The notes under the pieces: model-generated
Told to the model about the DNA's origin: nothing
Database searches by the model: none
The model's input: the letters and a program-made list of their open reading frames with translations, nothing else
Shown here: piece after piece, positions 46,901-56,949 of the stretch
Position numbering within the stretch: position 1 is the stretch's first letter
How the letters are laid out: the number at the start of each line of letters is the position of its first letter
NCBI RefSeq assembly: GCF_010093535.1
Contig: NW_022985191.1
Location: 810,632-874,631, forward strand
Length of the DNA stretch: 64,000 bases
Origin: Lindgomyces ingoldianus
Lineage: Eukaryota; Ascomycota; Dothideomycetes; Pleosporales; Lindgomycetaceae
Reading direction: 5' to 3'
Position numbers and translations under genes: made by a program

Positions 46901-48700
46901 ATTTAAAGAGATTCTTTAAAGAAGAGGAAAAGAAAACAGCCTTATAAAAATATTATAAAGGTAGAACTAAAGCCTACTATAAACTAAGCCCCTTAGGATA
47001 GCAATGCTGCACTAGTGCAAAAGGAAGATATAGATACTAAGAAAAGTAAAAGGCAAAAGAAACCTGCATAAAGTCTAGACTAAGTATTTCTAACCTAGAA
47101 AAAAAAAGATAATTAGGCTTTATCTATTAAGCTTTATATAGACAGTGTAATTACTACACTTAAAAAACTATTTAAAAAATTAAACTACACAGAGATAAAC
47201 ACTTTAATTACTAATAGCACTTTTAAAGTTATAGCATATAACTTAATAAGGCATAAAGGTTAGATTTTTAACCTCTGCCTTATATAAAAAGTAAAAGGCA
47301 AAATAACTTAACTATATAAGAAATCCTGCCTAGTGTTTACTAGCTACTTAGATAAAGAAAAAAGAGAAATTCTTACCTAGTTACTAACTATCTAGAGGAT
47401 AAGCTAGAGACTACTTTTAGCTATAAAAGTAAGCCTAAAAGCTACATACAAAATGCATTTTAAACTGTGTAATATTACATAAGTATACATCTAATTAATA
47501 GATAAGCTTATGCACACACTGTACACAAAGCTACTAAAGAAAATGCGCTAGAGCTTTTTACTAAATATAATACTCTAGGTTGTACAACTCTTGTATAGAG
47601 CTACTAAATTAGGACTGTATTAGTTTAAGACATACTATAACTACTATAAAAAAAAGCTACGCATGCACATTTTTTTATATAACCTCTACTTTTTAATTAC
47701 TAATAAAGGAGAGCACACTTTTAGTATTACTAGCCTATAGATAGATAACACTTTAAGTATTATAATAAAAGATTTTGTGCAAAGAGAAGAAAAAAAACTA
47801 TAAAAGGTAAAGTTTTACATAAAGAGTAAAACTATTTTAGTAGAAAAGCAACTTATTAAGTTTAATAGTAAAAAGATTAAACTTACACATAACATAGTAG
47901 TTTTTACTTAGAAAAGATAAGTAAGCTACCTTTATATAATTAACCTAAAGGATAAGGATGCTGCATAATAATATGTTAAGTAACATGTAAGAGAGGCATA
48001 CATTGCATTTATATGTTAACTAAAGGCAGCATTTAACCTGTCTATTACTACACAAACTATAGACCCTTTACATAATAATATTAACACACTTAACACACAA
48101 ATTTAATAGTAGATAGATAATAGTAAGTGTAGTCTTACCTTCCTACTATTACAGCTTAATTATGTAAAGCTGTTTATCTTTATAAATAAATTATTTACTA
48201 ATAATAGGAACCTTAGCTTACAGCTAGGATTCTTAATTATATTAAGTAATAAAAACTGTATAAAGTAAAGCAACTACTTTAAAATACTAGGCAACATTAT
48301 ACACTAGAATTCTACTAAGTGTAAAAGAGTAACTAAGAGTGTCCTTACTAGCAAACTGTATAGAATAGTTAGAGGGTTTAATAATGTAATTACTTTTAGT
48401 ATAACTTTATAGTAAATTATATAAACACTTAAACTACTACTAATTCTAGTAGTAATCTACACAGATTTAAGGTCTCTATATAATTACCTTATTAAGCTAG
48501 GCACTACTAGTAAAAAGTAACTTATAATTAACATTATGTTACTCTATAAATTATATAAGAAAAAGGAAATTGCTAAGATTAAGTAGATTAATAGTAAAAA
48601 CAACCTAGTAGATGCATGTATAAAGAAAATACTAAACTAAGCTCTTTAATTATTAGTCCTAACTAACTGCCTCTCTGTCTAGATAGAAGCATCTGTGGAC
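44000..48700 (+). pseudogene. gag-pol relic of C2 (Copia polyprotein)
   Basis: The plus-strand remnants occur in order. A Cys-containing knuckle lies at about 45150-45205 (KKCFIYYKEKY, then NYP). A protease region lies near 45470-45560. The pre-integrase motif lies near 45890-45960 (LYCLYY-FRYPYIKRL for a LHRRFGHP-type block). The integrase core follows to about 46600 (LDYIMHNS, then NFALKDF). The RT region lies at 47400-47700 (NIT-VYI-LIDKLMHTLYTKL). RNase H lies at about 48451-48640 (VIYTDLRSLYNYLIKLGTT, then ADACTKK-like NNLVDACIKKI). TAG and TAA codons are spread throughout. Confidence 0.85.
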
Positions 48701-49260
48701 TGGCTAGATCCTGTGCGCAAAGATGCCTTAGACTAACTAGACTAACAACGCCTTTATATAAGGCCTATTTCTCTTTGTTTTATTTTTTTTTATATTGTAC
48801 ACACTTATCTTTTTTATTATAAGTATCTGTTACTGTTAGCACTGTACAAAAAGAGAAAAGAGCTAGGGAATAGTACAGTAGGGCTTAGAGAGTAAAGGAT
48901 AAAGAAAAGAAGGTAAAGGAGAAGAGGAGACCTTATTATATACACCTCCCTACGCACCTGCCTACGCAAAGATCCTACACTATTCTAGCACAAAACCCTA
49001 CATAAAACAGTTTATACACTGCTAAATTACTCACAAGGCAAGCGCACAAAGGCTAGACAATAATAGCCTAAAATACTCTACACTATTTATAAAGCTATCT
49101 ACATAGCGTAACTAGCCTATCTTAATGTACAGCATTACTAAGGCAAGTCCTAATAAATAGAGTGGAGTAAAGGCAGAACATAATTAGATAGACCTACACA
49201 GACAGAAGGGAGGCAACACGTACAGAAGGCAACTCTTTAGACAAAAAGAAAAGTTGCTAG

Positions 49261-49540
49261 TGTCTGTACACAGCAGCAGCGTTGCAGCCTAGATACAAGC
49301 GATCACGCACAAGCAGGATTACGTATCTATGTTACATAATGCTTATGCGCAAACCTCTGTGCGTAAACATCTAGATACCCCCCTTTTCCTCTGTATAAAG
49401 GAAAGAAAAGAGCAATAGAACTAGAAACATGTTGCCCTTACTTTACCTACCTTGTATGCTGTGCACACTGTACACCACTCTTACTCTTGCTACTTAAGTG
49501 CTTATACTATAAGCAGCTAGCTGTTAGAGCCTATTTAACA
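49261..49540 (+). repeat. 3' LTR of C2
   Basis: This 280-bp LTR is the partner of 42988-43267. The outer about 110 bp are the less mutated part. Confidence 0.92.
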
Positions 49541-49727
49541 TGTAGTATGTTACTTTAAAAGTGTTATATTTTATTTAAAAGCTTAAAGTATAATCTATAT
49601 TTAATTTTTTTTAGCATATTTAAGTAGTGTTATTAGAAATATATTAGTGTAAAATAAGTAGTTTAGTAAGGTCTTAGTAAAAGTAAGTAACTTAGGTGTG
49701 TAAGCAACTTGCCTGTAGAGTACCTTA

Positions 49728-50077
49728 ACTAATACACTTGTTTATTCTAGTATCTTTGTCTATAATTAACTAATTTCTTAAACAGAGCTTCTTTATCTTT
49801 GTTACTAATCTTAGTAGGTCTTCTAAGCTTTATAGTAGGTAGTTTACAGACACTGCTATAGCTTTTTAGGTTATTCTCTACATTTTAATCTATATAGAAA
49901 GAGCAGCTTTTTTAGTTAGTAAAAGTAATTCTAGACTACTTAAGTAGAAGAAACTTATAGATGTTTATATAAACATAATTATTAAGCCTTTAACTACTTA
50001 GTTTAATATACTAGAGTAGTTAAAGCTAATAAAAAAGACTAGAGATGCTATAGGCGCGATACATTATAGCCTAACGC
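49728..50077. other. AT-rich RIP-like sequence of unknown origin
   Basis: This stretch lies between the end of H3 and a solo LTR. It is TpA-rich with stops in all frames. No domain, terminal repeat or RNA gene was recognised. It continues past the LTR to about 50470. Confidence 0.5.
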
Positions 50078-50300
50078 TGTAACAAGGTCGGCACAGTTAA
50101 CCACGTGGCCTTCTCTCGCTTATAGAGGTTTAGGCTAGACTAGAGGCAACCGCTAGTGCTAGTGCTAGCTCTAGCATTACCTATATATATATTATACTAT
50201 GCGAGAATACTTAGCTTAAATATTCTTGTGCGTACCTTTTAGTGTAGTAGGGAAAGTTGTATAGTATCAACTTGGCAGGCAGGGCGCCTACCTTATCACA
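50078..50300. mobile_element. Solo LTR, 223 bp, copy 2
   Basis: It has the same length and structure as 26074-26296, starts TGTAACAAGG and ends TATCACA, with the perfect duplication AACGC at 50073-50077 and 50301-50305. The internal palindrome has two changes compared with copy 1. Confidence 0.9.
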
Positions 50301-50305
50301 AACGC

Positions 50306-50984
50306 GTTGTTACTCTTAAAAAAGTTAGTATACACGCTTCTCTATACAAACTAAAAGCTTTAACTTACTTTAGGCAGTTCTATTAGGTTTTTATTAATAT
50401 ATAGTGGATCTTGTTAAAATTTTAATCTCTTATACAATTTTAGTAGAGAAAAAAAAATCTTAAGGGCAGTGCTAAGAAAGGCCCTGATTTTTGCAGATAA
50501 TAGATGTCATTTTCATTAGAATGTTCTCGAATATTCGTCCAACTTCAGAAAGCTTATCCTCTTCCGCAAACCCTGTCCCTTTTTTGTGACGGTGACTGTT
50601 GGTAGTTTTGGGAATCCCAGTCAGCATCTTTACTAACCGTTTATTGCCTTTCTCACCCGCCGCCCTTCACGACCTGAGGACTCCGCCACCAGAGAGTCCT
50701 AGAGCCTTCCTTTCTCCCACGTTTGGCCCCGCCCTCTCAGAGCCCCGCCCTCTCGGATCTCGTCGCTGCCTCTTCCCTCTTCCCTCTTTACGCTTCGGCT
50801 CCGGAGCCGATGGCGTGGCCTCACCCCGCATCTTTTGCATGCCGTACCATCTGCGGCGATCACCCTTGGAGTGTACGAGACGTGCTTCTTCAGAAACCAG
50901 AGCGTAAAGTAGAATGGCTTGAACATTGTCTCATAGAAACTCGAAACACAAACTCGCATATTAAACATCAAAATACCGCCTACC
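50306..50984. other. Transition from AT-rich block to gene island
   Basis: The base use changes from TpA-rich to GC-normal at about 50470. The 50500-50984 part is the 3' flank of the minus-strand membrane-protein gene, presumably including its 3' UTR. It contains a CCGCCCTCTC direct repeat (50729-50755). Open frames here are not protein-like. Confidence 0.5.
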
Positions 50985-52346
50985 TCACCAATGAGGAATC
51001 AGATCAATATACGGGACGGTATTGAAGACTGATAGAGGTAGTATTCTCAGACCAAGAAAAACCTCTACCACCATGTAAAACCGCGCAAGCAGGTAAATAA
51101 TGACCAGAGGCAGGATCAGTGCGACTTCCCAGGGAAGAGGCATGGGCCTCGACTCTTTCATTTCTCGCTCTCGTTTCTCTTCCTCGGTCTCAATCCCCTC
51201 AATATCTCTGACTGCTTCTTTCTTGAACCTCAACCAAATCAGATATTTATCCCACCGTCCAAACCTGTGCCTCGCCGCGATAGTTTCAAACGCCCAAAAC
51301 AGGACCGTGACTCCCGTTAGGATACAACTTGCGATGCGCCACAAATATTGCTCCGCGTTGCTCGGAAAGCTAAAGTTCCAACCTACTAGATGGACCGCCG
51401 TATATGCCGTTGTCATGACAAATAGGACAAACTTTTCGGTTGTTGTGATATCCGGAAACCTGTCATTTGGAAGTCTCCGCAGAGGCCGTTCTTTGGCGTC
51501 GAATCGGACGCCGAAATATCCCATGATGTCATATCCCACAGTTGAGCTTTGCTTCGCCACAAAGTCAAGAGGAGTATGAACGTATGGCTTTTTGGCGTCT
51601 TCACCTGCATCTAGGAGAATCTGCTCCGTTGAAACACCGATATTCAGAATCACTGGCCTTCGAACGTCATAAGGCTTATGAAACCAGCAATAAAACGTTC
51701 CAAGTGTGGAGAACACGATAGCGGCCGCCGAGATCTCTAAGGTTGTCGTTTCTAAGCGCATGATGGCCCTGCCAATAAGCTGGATTATTAACCAGCTTAC
51801 TTGGGCCAGCGTCATCACTCTTGCCAGAGAATCCGCTTTGGATTTGTCCCATATGTCGTCTCCATCAAGTTGAGGGCAGGCCAAGTATCCGCGCTCGACG
51901 AGGTAGTACAACTGTCTGCTGTTGGTAAGGAAAGGAGTGCTATCTTTTGGTTGTAAAAGTAGTCCTCCCATGTCTGCAAAAAAACCATGACGCATGGTCC
52001 AATGAAGGTCGCCGCGACCTCTGAAACGTTTGACTGATCGCTGAGCAGATGACCACTGACCGATTGCAAAAGATACTACAAACTCAGGACCGACTATGGC
52101 CCAGAACATCCATTTAGTTCGCCGTAAGACGCCTCGAAGCGGAGACTCGTCTTTGTCGGGTAGATTCAAACATACGGATGTCCAGGTACAGAGGAAAACG
52201 GTGAATAGGCTGCTCCAAACGATATCGAAAGTTCCGCGGCCGTTTGGTTGGCTGACCCATCCAGCCACGAAAGCATGTTGGCTATCGAAAGATTGATTGT
52301 TGACAGCAGGCCCGGGTAAAAGCGGAATACCAGTTGAAATTGTCAT
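50985..52346 (-). CDS. Fungal integral membrane protein, about seven segments, unknown function
   Basis: A single exon encodes 453 residues from an ATG at 52346 to TGA at 50985-50987. Hydrophobic segments lie at about 41-62, 78-98, 175-195, 203-222, 305-325, 334-357 and 403-437. The pattern SSLFTVFLCTWTSVCLNLP in the first segment, FYCWFHKPYDVRRPV after the fourth (residues 218-232), and a C-terminus ending FIPH/LIPHW are hallmarks, as I recall them, of a large uncharacterised membrane-protein family in filamentous ascomycetes. A highly charged stretch (EGIETEEEKREREMKE, 383-398) precedes the last hydrophobic block. No catalytic or transport signature is seen. Length and ends look complete, base use is normal, and there is no RIP damage. 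The nearest neighbour is the PAQR gene, divergent across a 1.5-kb spacer. Confidence 0.88.
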   Translation of the reverse strand: MTISTGIPLLPGPAVNNQSFDSQHAFVAGWVSQPNGRGTFDIVWSSLFTVFLCTWTSVCLNLPDKDESPLRGVLRRTKWMFWAIVGPEFVVSFAIGQWSSAQRSVKRFRGRGDLHWTMRHGFFADMGGLLLQPKDSTPFLTNSRQLYYLVERGYLACPQLDGDDIWDKSKADSLARVMTLAQVSWLIIQLIGRAIMRLETTTLEISAAAIVFSTLGTFYCWFHKPYDVRRPVILNIGVSTEQILLDAGEDAKKPYVHTPLDFVAKQSSTVGYDIMGYFGVRFDAKERPLRRLPNDRFPDITTTEKFVLFVMTTAYTAVHLVGWNFSFPSNAEQYLWRIASCILTGVTVLFWAFETIAARHRFGRWDKYLIWLRFKKEAVRDIEGIETEEEKREREMKESRPMPLPWEVALILPLVIIYLLARFYMVVEVFLGLRILPLSVFNTVPYIDLIPHW

Positions 52347-53428
52347 ATTAACCAGATAAATAGCAGTAGATGTAAACGATACTTGTTAAAAGTCTTTATG
52401 GACAAGACATATCCTTCAAACTTGGGACAGATCTGATCGACTGACCACCATCGGGAGGAGCAATGGTCATTTATCACTCTAAGGCTGCCTTACCGCTGAG
52501 CTGTTACTGTGGCTCTTCCCCCAAGATGCCATTGGGCGTTGCAAGAAGGAAAGCTAGTTCGTTCGAAGCATTAAGACTAGAGGGTTGTTTTAGGTCGCGA
52601 TTAATAGGAGACATCGCGGTCGAATTACTGGAGGTGTGGCCTCATCTGAGACTCTGCTCTAGTCAGTCCCCCCTTGTGCTGATCCTTATTCAATATCTGC
52701 AGTGTGCCAACGAAACCGAATACAGACACACCAAACAAGAAACGCAGCCCCTTCGTATGTACCACAAGTAACCTTAAGAGAAGAAAGAAGACAATTGGTG
52801 GGAGGAAGCTTTCCCGATGGGACACCCCATCCTTGGCTCAATCATACTAGTTTCTTAGCACTGTTATGGTACTTGCTGAGGCAAGAGGATTGTATTAAGT
52901 GTAAATGTACCCCTGTGGCACAGAGTGCAGGGGAGAAAAGCGGCACAGTAGGAAATATGACTCAGAACTTAACCTTGTATGTGAGCCAATATCTTCTATC
53001 AAATTCCGAAAGTTTATGCCAACCTTTCGGTTATTCTAAAAGTCATTCATTTAACAATGTAGAGATGTCGTTTAATGTATGGAGTATAATTTTTGCGGGT
53101 CGCTTTTTCTCAGCCTAGCCTGTATGAATAGCAAGGTGGGGATTGCCGCTTGAGCTTCGTTTCATTTTGTGATCCATATCCCAAGTGATTATACAAGACA
53201 AACAATGCGCTACATATGTGTTAGCAAAGGGAATTGAGTCAATGCCTCACTAGTGAGAAAACATGAGAAGCCATCTATACCCTGTCATAGAAAACTTCAA
53301 CCAACCAACTGCTTTAAAGAAAACGACAACTTCAGAAGAAGCTGCATTCGCAGTATTTCTCCGTGACTGGATTCCCGGCGTTTTCTCAATGTCATCTTAA
53401 CCCCTACAAAGGGTGCGGCGCGTGGATG
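52347..53428. other. Intergenic region between the divergent genes
   Basis: This is GC-normal sequence upstream of the minus-strand membrane-protein gene. Some frames of 65-138 codons are open on either strand (for example 52702-53118 plus), but they overlap each other, lack motifs and have no plausible splice partners. I see no supported gene, RNA or repeat. Confidence 0.55.
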
Positions 53429-53568
53429 AAACACGCGCGAGAACATTAAAATTCCGCCACCAATAGGATAACCCATGTACGCCCGGGCGGTAACAGCACC
53501 CTTTGTATCGCCCGGGCGTACATGGGCTATCATATTAGTGGCGGAATTTTGACGTTCTCGTACGTGTT
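53429..53568. repeat. 140-bp hairpin-forming inverted repeat, MITE-like
   Basis: The arms 53429-53489 and 53509-53568 are inverted copies with a few mismatches; the inner 10 bp of each arm read GCCCGGGCG-type on both sides. The loop (53490-53508) contains GCACCCTTTGTA, whose complement TACAAAGGGTGC lies at 53405-53416, extending the symmetry outside the main stem. No TA or other duplication is clear. It lies about 250 bp upstream of the PAQR start. Confidence 0.8.
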
Positions 53569-53813
53569 TGATTCTTCAACGTGCTGCACCCCATGTATCA
53601 CAGCGTTTTGCGACCAATCGTTGCTTGTGGCGGCCGCGACGAGTATATAGAGCCACGTTTGCGCGCTTAGGGTTGTTAAAAAAGGGACGTTAAGGACGAC
53701 ACTCAATCCCATATAGAGCCGAAATTTATCTGATCGATTGTTTCCCAAACCTCCAGGACTTGGAAATTATTCCCACGTTAAAGTCTTGCAAATTTCTCGG
53801 CGCTTATGTAACC

Positions 53814-55015
53814 ATGGCGATTGAAGCCGAACGCCACACGGGCCGCTCAGCAATGGACTCAAGATCCAGCGATCTGCTCCGCAGCCGTCGCGATACTAAG
53901 AAGTCGATGGCCGAGGCAGAGTCGCCCACCAATTCCGACATATCAACGGATCCTCTGACCAGCACCCCTTCCAATTCGAAGTGGCCTCAGATTGGCCACT
54001 GGGATTCCGTTCCACTGTGGTTGCGCGACAACGAATTCATCCGCACTGGCCATCCGTTACCTACATTTTCTCTCCAAAAATCGTTTCGCCTGTGGTTTTG
54101 TATTCACAATGAGTTCGTCAATATTCATTCTCATGCGTTTGGTTCATCTCTCGCCTTAGCGGCTGGAGCCGTTCTTCTTGCGAAATCATATACACCGGAC
54201 CTGCCGCCCAGTGCTAGCCTTCCATCCAGCGCTGGCTTAGGTGATCGCCTGGCATTCGCAGCGTTCTTTGGAGCCTCTGCTCTTTGTTTTGGGTTTAGCG
54301 CTATATTTCACACGCTCAGGAGCCATTCGTATAACGTACATCACTTCTGGGGCCGAATGGACATTATAGGCATTAATATACTCGTCTTGGGCGGCGGCGT
54401 GTCAGCAAATTACTATGCGCTTCATTGCCATACAACGCTTCAAAGGATATACTGGATAACAGTAAGTACAACTCTGTAATTTTGTATTCTATACGTACAT
54501 AACAGTAACTGCAGATTCTTGGTTCATGCGTGTTAGCATCAAGCACTCTCGTCGTCGGCAAACACAGATCCCCAAAATGGCGCACTCTACGAGGTGGTGT
54601 ATTTGCTCTACTGGGCCTTTCAGCAATGCTACCTATCATCCACGGTATCGGGCGTTTAGGATGGGTCAACGCGAAACAGCACATCGGAGCTCAGTGGTAT
54701 CTGCTCGAGGCTATATCGCTCTTGACAGGTGTCACTCTCTTTGTAGTATGTATCCCCTTATTCACTTTCCCTAAACCTATTCTCTAGACTTCTTCATTTA
54801 ACATATCCACTTAACCTACCTACATGCTCACCCCTGGAACTTTGCTAACCAAAAAGCAGACAAGGCTACCAGAAAAATTAAGGCCGGGTTCATTTGACAT
54901 CTGGGGAAATTCTCATCAATTATTTCATTTTTGTGCTGTGGGGGCTATGGTATTTCATTTCTTTGCACTAAGAAAGGGATTTGAATATGTGCATTCAACC
55001 TCAGAGTCATATTAA
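53814..55015 (+). CDS. PAQR / Izh-type seven-transmembrane protein (haemolysin III family)
   Basis: The exons are 53814-54461, 54515-54745 and 54860-55015. Intron 1 (53 bp) has GTAAGT...CAG. Intron 2 (114 bp) has GTATGT, a CTAAC branch site at 54845-54849 and CAG. All joints are phase 0. The start ATG at 53814 has the context ACCATGG; the product is 344 residues. A hydrophilic, Ser-rich N-terminus (1-90) precedes the PAQR core. Family marks: HNE-VNIHSH (98-107), S-x3-H in FSAIFH (162-166), the Asp of RMDIIG (183), and H-x3-H in HQLFH (312, 316). The His residues and Asp form the zinc site known from adiponectin receptors. Yeast members (Izh proteins) act in zinc and lipid metabolism, and the fold has ceramidase-like activity in relatives. 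Seven segments and full length suggest a functional membrane protein; the substrate is not deducible. Confidence 0.92.
54462..54514 (+). other. Intron 1 of the PAQR gene
   Basis: Its 53 bp run from donor GTAAGT to acceptor TGCAG. Splicing joins YWIT to ILGSCVLAS and keeps the frame; reading through gives a stop within 7 codons. Confidence 0.88.
54746..54859 (+). other. Intron 2 of the PAQR gene
   Basis: Its 114 bp run from donor GTATGT to acceptor AGCAG, with branch site GCTAAC 10 bases before the end. Splicing joins GVTLFV to TRLPEKLRPGSFDIWG, exactly the family's usual sequence order. Confidence 0.9.
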
Positions 55016-55215
55016 AATTCATTTAGATTAGTGCCAGTATGCAGACGAAAGACTTAATGAGCAAGAGGGAGCATCCTAGGATGAGTACCAGAATGATTGA
55101 CTTAGAAGATATGGCCAGTCTCAGAGGGCGTAGATCATATGTCATGTATAGATGTAGTGGAAATGATGTTCCAAACAGTTCCAAAAAGTGATGCCTACTC
55201 ATGTTAAGACCGCTT
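55016..55215. other. 3' flank of the PAQR gene
   Basis: This is GC-normal sequence after the TAA stop and probably includes the 3' UTR. No further gene was recognised. Confidence 0.5.
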
Positions 55216-55218
55216 TAG

Positions 55219-55782
55219 GGGACGAGTCTATTGGTTCATTCATATGTATTGACTTGGCAGCTAAGCAACTCCTTGGCGAGCAGTTCACTACGATCCTTCG
55301 CAGTACTGCCTCGTCAGCCCCCTACTTGCTGTATGTCCACGTTTTTCCGCCAGAGACGATCTCCGCAGAAGGTTTGGGAAGTGGTCAGCGAAGATGTTCG
55401 CATCCGCCATGTTCATCCCCTGTTACCGCGGGTGTTTGCATTCTTGACCGGACTCAAGGGGCGCTAGTATCGAACTAGCTTTGTTCCCGAAGTAGCGACG
55501 CTGGGCGTTGGCGGCGGAGGCATTTCGAGCTCGTCCCCGTATTCACAGTCGTTTAGCTCACTGCGGATTGATTATGCGCGGTTAGTTGCCCACTCCTCAA
55601 GCGATTTCGACTCCGTGGAAGGGTTTAACGCGTCAATTGTTTCTTGTGTAAGTGGCGGTGTATTCGACCTACGGCGCTTGAATGCATGGTCGAGGTTGTA
55701 GGCAGACGCGCCTGTGTCGTGCAGTTTGCAGCGCTTGGAGGAGCGTATGCTGTCGTTCGCAAGCCCGTCTGGCCAGGCCTAA
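55219..55782 (+). pseudogene. Decayed, unidentified protein-coding relic
   Basis: One plus-strand frame shows protein-like composition over about 188 codons, interrupted only by TAG at 55465-55467 and 55699-55701 and closed by TAA at 55780-55782. A further TAG in the same frame lies at 55216-55218. All could derive from CAG or CAA (Gln) by C-to-T change. Readable stretches include QKVWEVVSEDVRIRHVHPLL, TSFVPEVATLGVGGGG and FSSLRIDYARLVAHSSSDFD. I do not recognise the family. It could be the C-terminal part of a gene or of a mobile-element protein left at the gene-island edge. Shorter frames on either strand in the same place look like shadows. Confidence 0.4.
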
Positions 55783-56059
55783 CGAGCCCACGCTTTATTA
55801 CCGTACCGAGACGATGCAGCGACCGTGAAAAGATCGATGTGAGCAATGTGGAGGTTGTTCGTAAGTGTTGTGGTGGTGGTGCTCACAAACTGTCCAGCAA
55901 AGCTCGAACCCCGTGTTAGCGTTTTTCTTGGCTACGGACTCAGAGTTGTTCCGTTTCCGAAGCGGCGTAGTATGCCCCACACAGGGCTGGGGCTACAACC
56001 CCCTCCCATGAACGGGCTGTACCGCGCGCACAGGCCCACAAGTCTTAAATGCTCTTAAA
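55783..56059. other. Edge of the gene island
   Basis: GC-normal sequence ends near 56050 and TpA-saturated sequence begins at once. No LTR end or target duplication is visible at the switch, so this is a breakpoint rather than a clean insertion edge. Confidence 0.5.
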
Positions 56060-56949
56060 ATGCTGTTTTCTATGTAAAATACATATAAATAAACATTATA
56101 TTATTGTATTATCTTACTACTTTATATGTCCCCCTTTAGCCTAGATAACTACCTAACAGCGCTTTCTTATTAACTTTATATACTTATTATAGTTACTAAA
56201 GGACAATTTTTTTTATTCTTTAAAAAGATACTGCCTTACTTTATTATTAATCTTTAAAAAACACTTTTTTAAGTAGTATTTTAAAATCTACTAGATATTC
56301 TTAATAAAGTTAAGGTTAAGTAAGTTTACTAGCTATAAGATCTTTAAGATACCTAGAGCCTACTTAGCAGCTATTATAGCTATTAATGTATAAATAAATG
56401 TGTTATCTTTTATTAAGGTTAGATTCTTGCCTGTGTACTCTATATACACATCTTAAAAGGTTATAACTAAAGGTAGGATGTGCTTAATATATACTTTTAA
56501 GTTAATTAACTACTTTTTATTTATACACTAGCTTTTCTTATACACAACTAGAGAGCCCTTTATATCTTTTAATATTATTACCTACACTGTGCAGCTAAAT
56601 TAGCTCTTAAATCTAGTAACATAGTAGGTAGGCAAGAAGCGCTTCTTAGCGCACTTTGCTACCTACACTTTACTAGGGCTAGCCTAGGCGCTTATATAAT
56701 TACTCTAGCTTATACTAGCTTATTAATTATTGCTCTAGTTAAAGTGCTTCTATGCCTACTAAACTTAGTCTACCTTATATTGCTTAGTAAAGAAGGGTTT
56801 TTCTATAGCCTTATAGTAATAATAAAGCTTTTTTTTAAAAGCTTTAATAATTATACGCTAATAGACTGTTATCTCTAGCTTTTAAGCTATCTTCTTTTAA
56901 GTTTTCTGTTGTTGCTTAGCGTTCTTAGTTATATACTGTATAAGAAGGA
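56060..56949 (-). other. RIP-mutated repeat of unassigned type
   Basis: This sequence is AT-rich with stops in all frames. On the minus strand a stretch near 56590-56300 reads like a protein remnant (ILKDIKGSLVVYKKS, then IYTLIAIIAAK), but I could not place it in a known retroelement domain. It joins the truncated Gypsy body at about 56950. It may be its pol sequence after heavy decay, or a different element. Confidence 0.4.

Larger units (their letters stand above)
42988..49540 (+). mobile_element. Full-length RIP-mutated Copia element (C2), nested in H3
   Basis: The element is 6553 bp with 280-bp LTRs (42988-43267 and 49261-49540) starting TGTCTGTAC and ending TTTAACA. The perfect target duplication TGTAG lies at 42983-42987 and 49541-49545. 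Domain order integrase, RT, RNase H on the plus strand fits Ty1/Copia. Confidence 0.93.
40248..49725 (-). mobile_element. Hairpin pogo derivative H3, split by two insertions
   Basis: The pieces are 40248-40676, 42537-42987 and 49546-49725. The right end is a complete GAGTTGCTCAC-type terminal repeat ending GTACCT before TA (49726-49727); the left terminal repeat is truncated to ACTTTTGCTAAGG. The spacer is in reverse orientation relative to H1 (transposase remnant on the minus strand), but the junction sequence is the same. Pogo element C (40677-42534) and Copia element C2 (42988-49540) inserted into it. Confidence 0.75.

Noticed and set aside
50599..50907. Frame of 102 codons downstream of the membrane-protein gene
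   Set aside because: It is low-complexity Pro/Ser/Arg-rich and overlaps equally open frames on the other strand; more likely UTR or intergenic.
52463..53118. Frames of 102 and 138 codons between the divergent genes
   Set aside because: They overlap each other in different frames, have no motif or plausible splice sites and no periodic base use.
53297..53748. Two minus-strand frames near the hairpin
   Set aside because: The first is largely the hairpin itself read as protein. The second has one hydrophobic stretch but no family match and lies in the PAQR promoter region.
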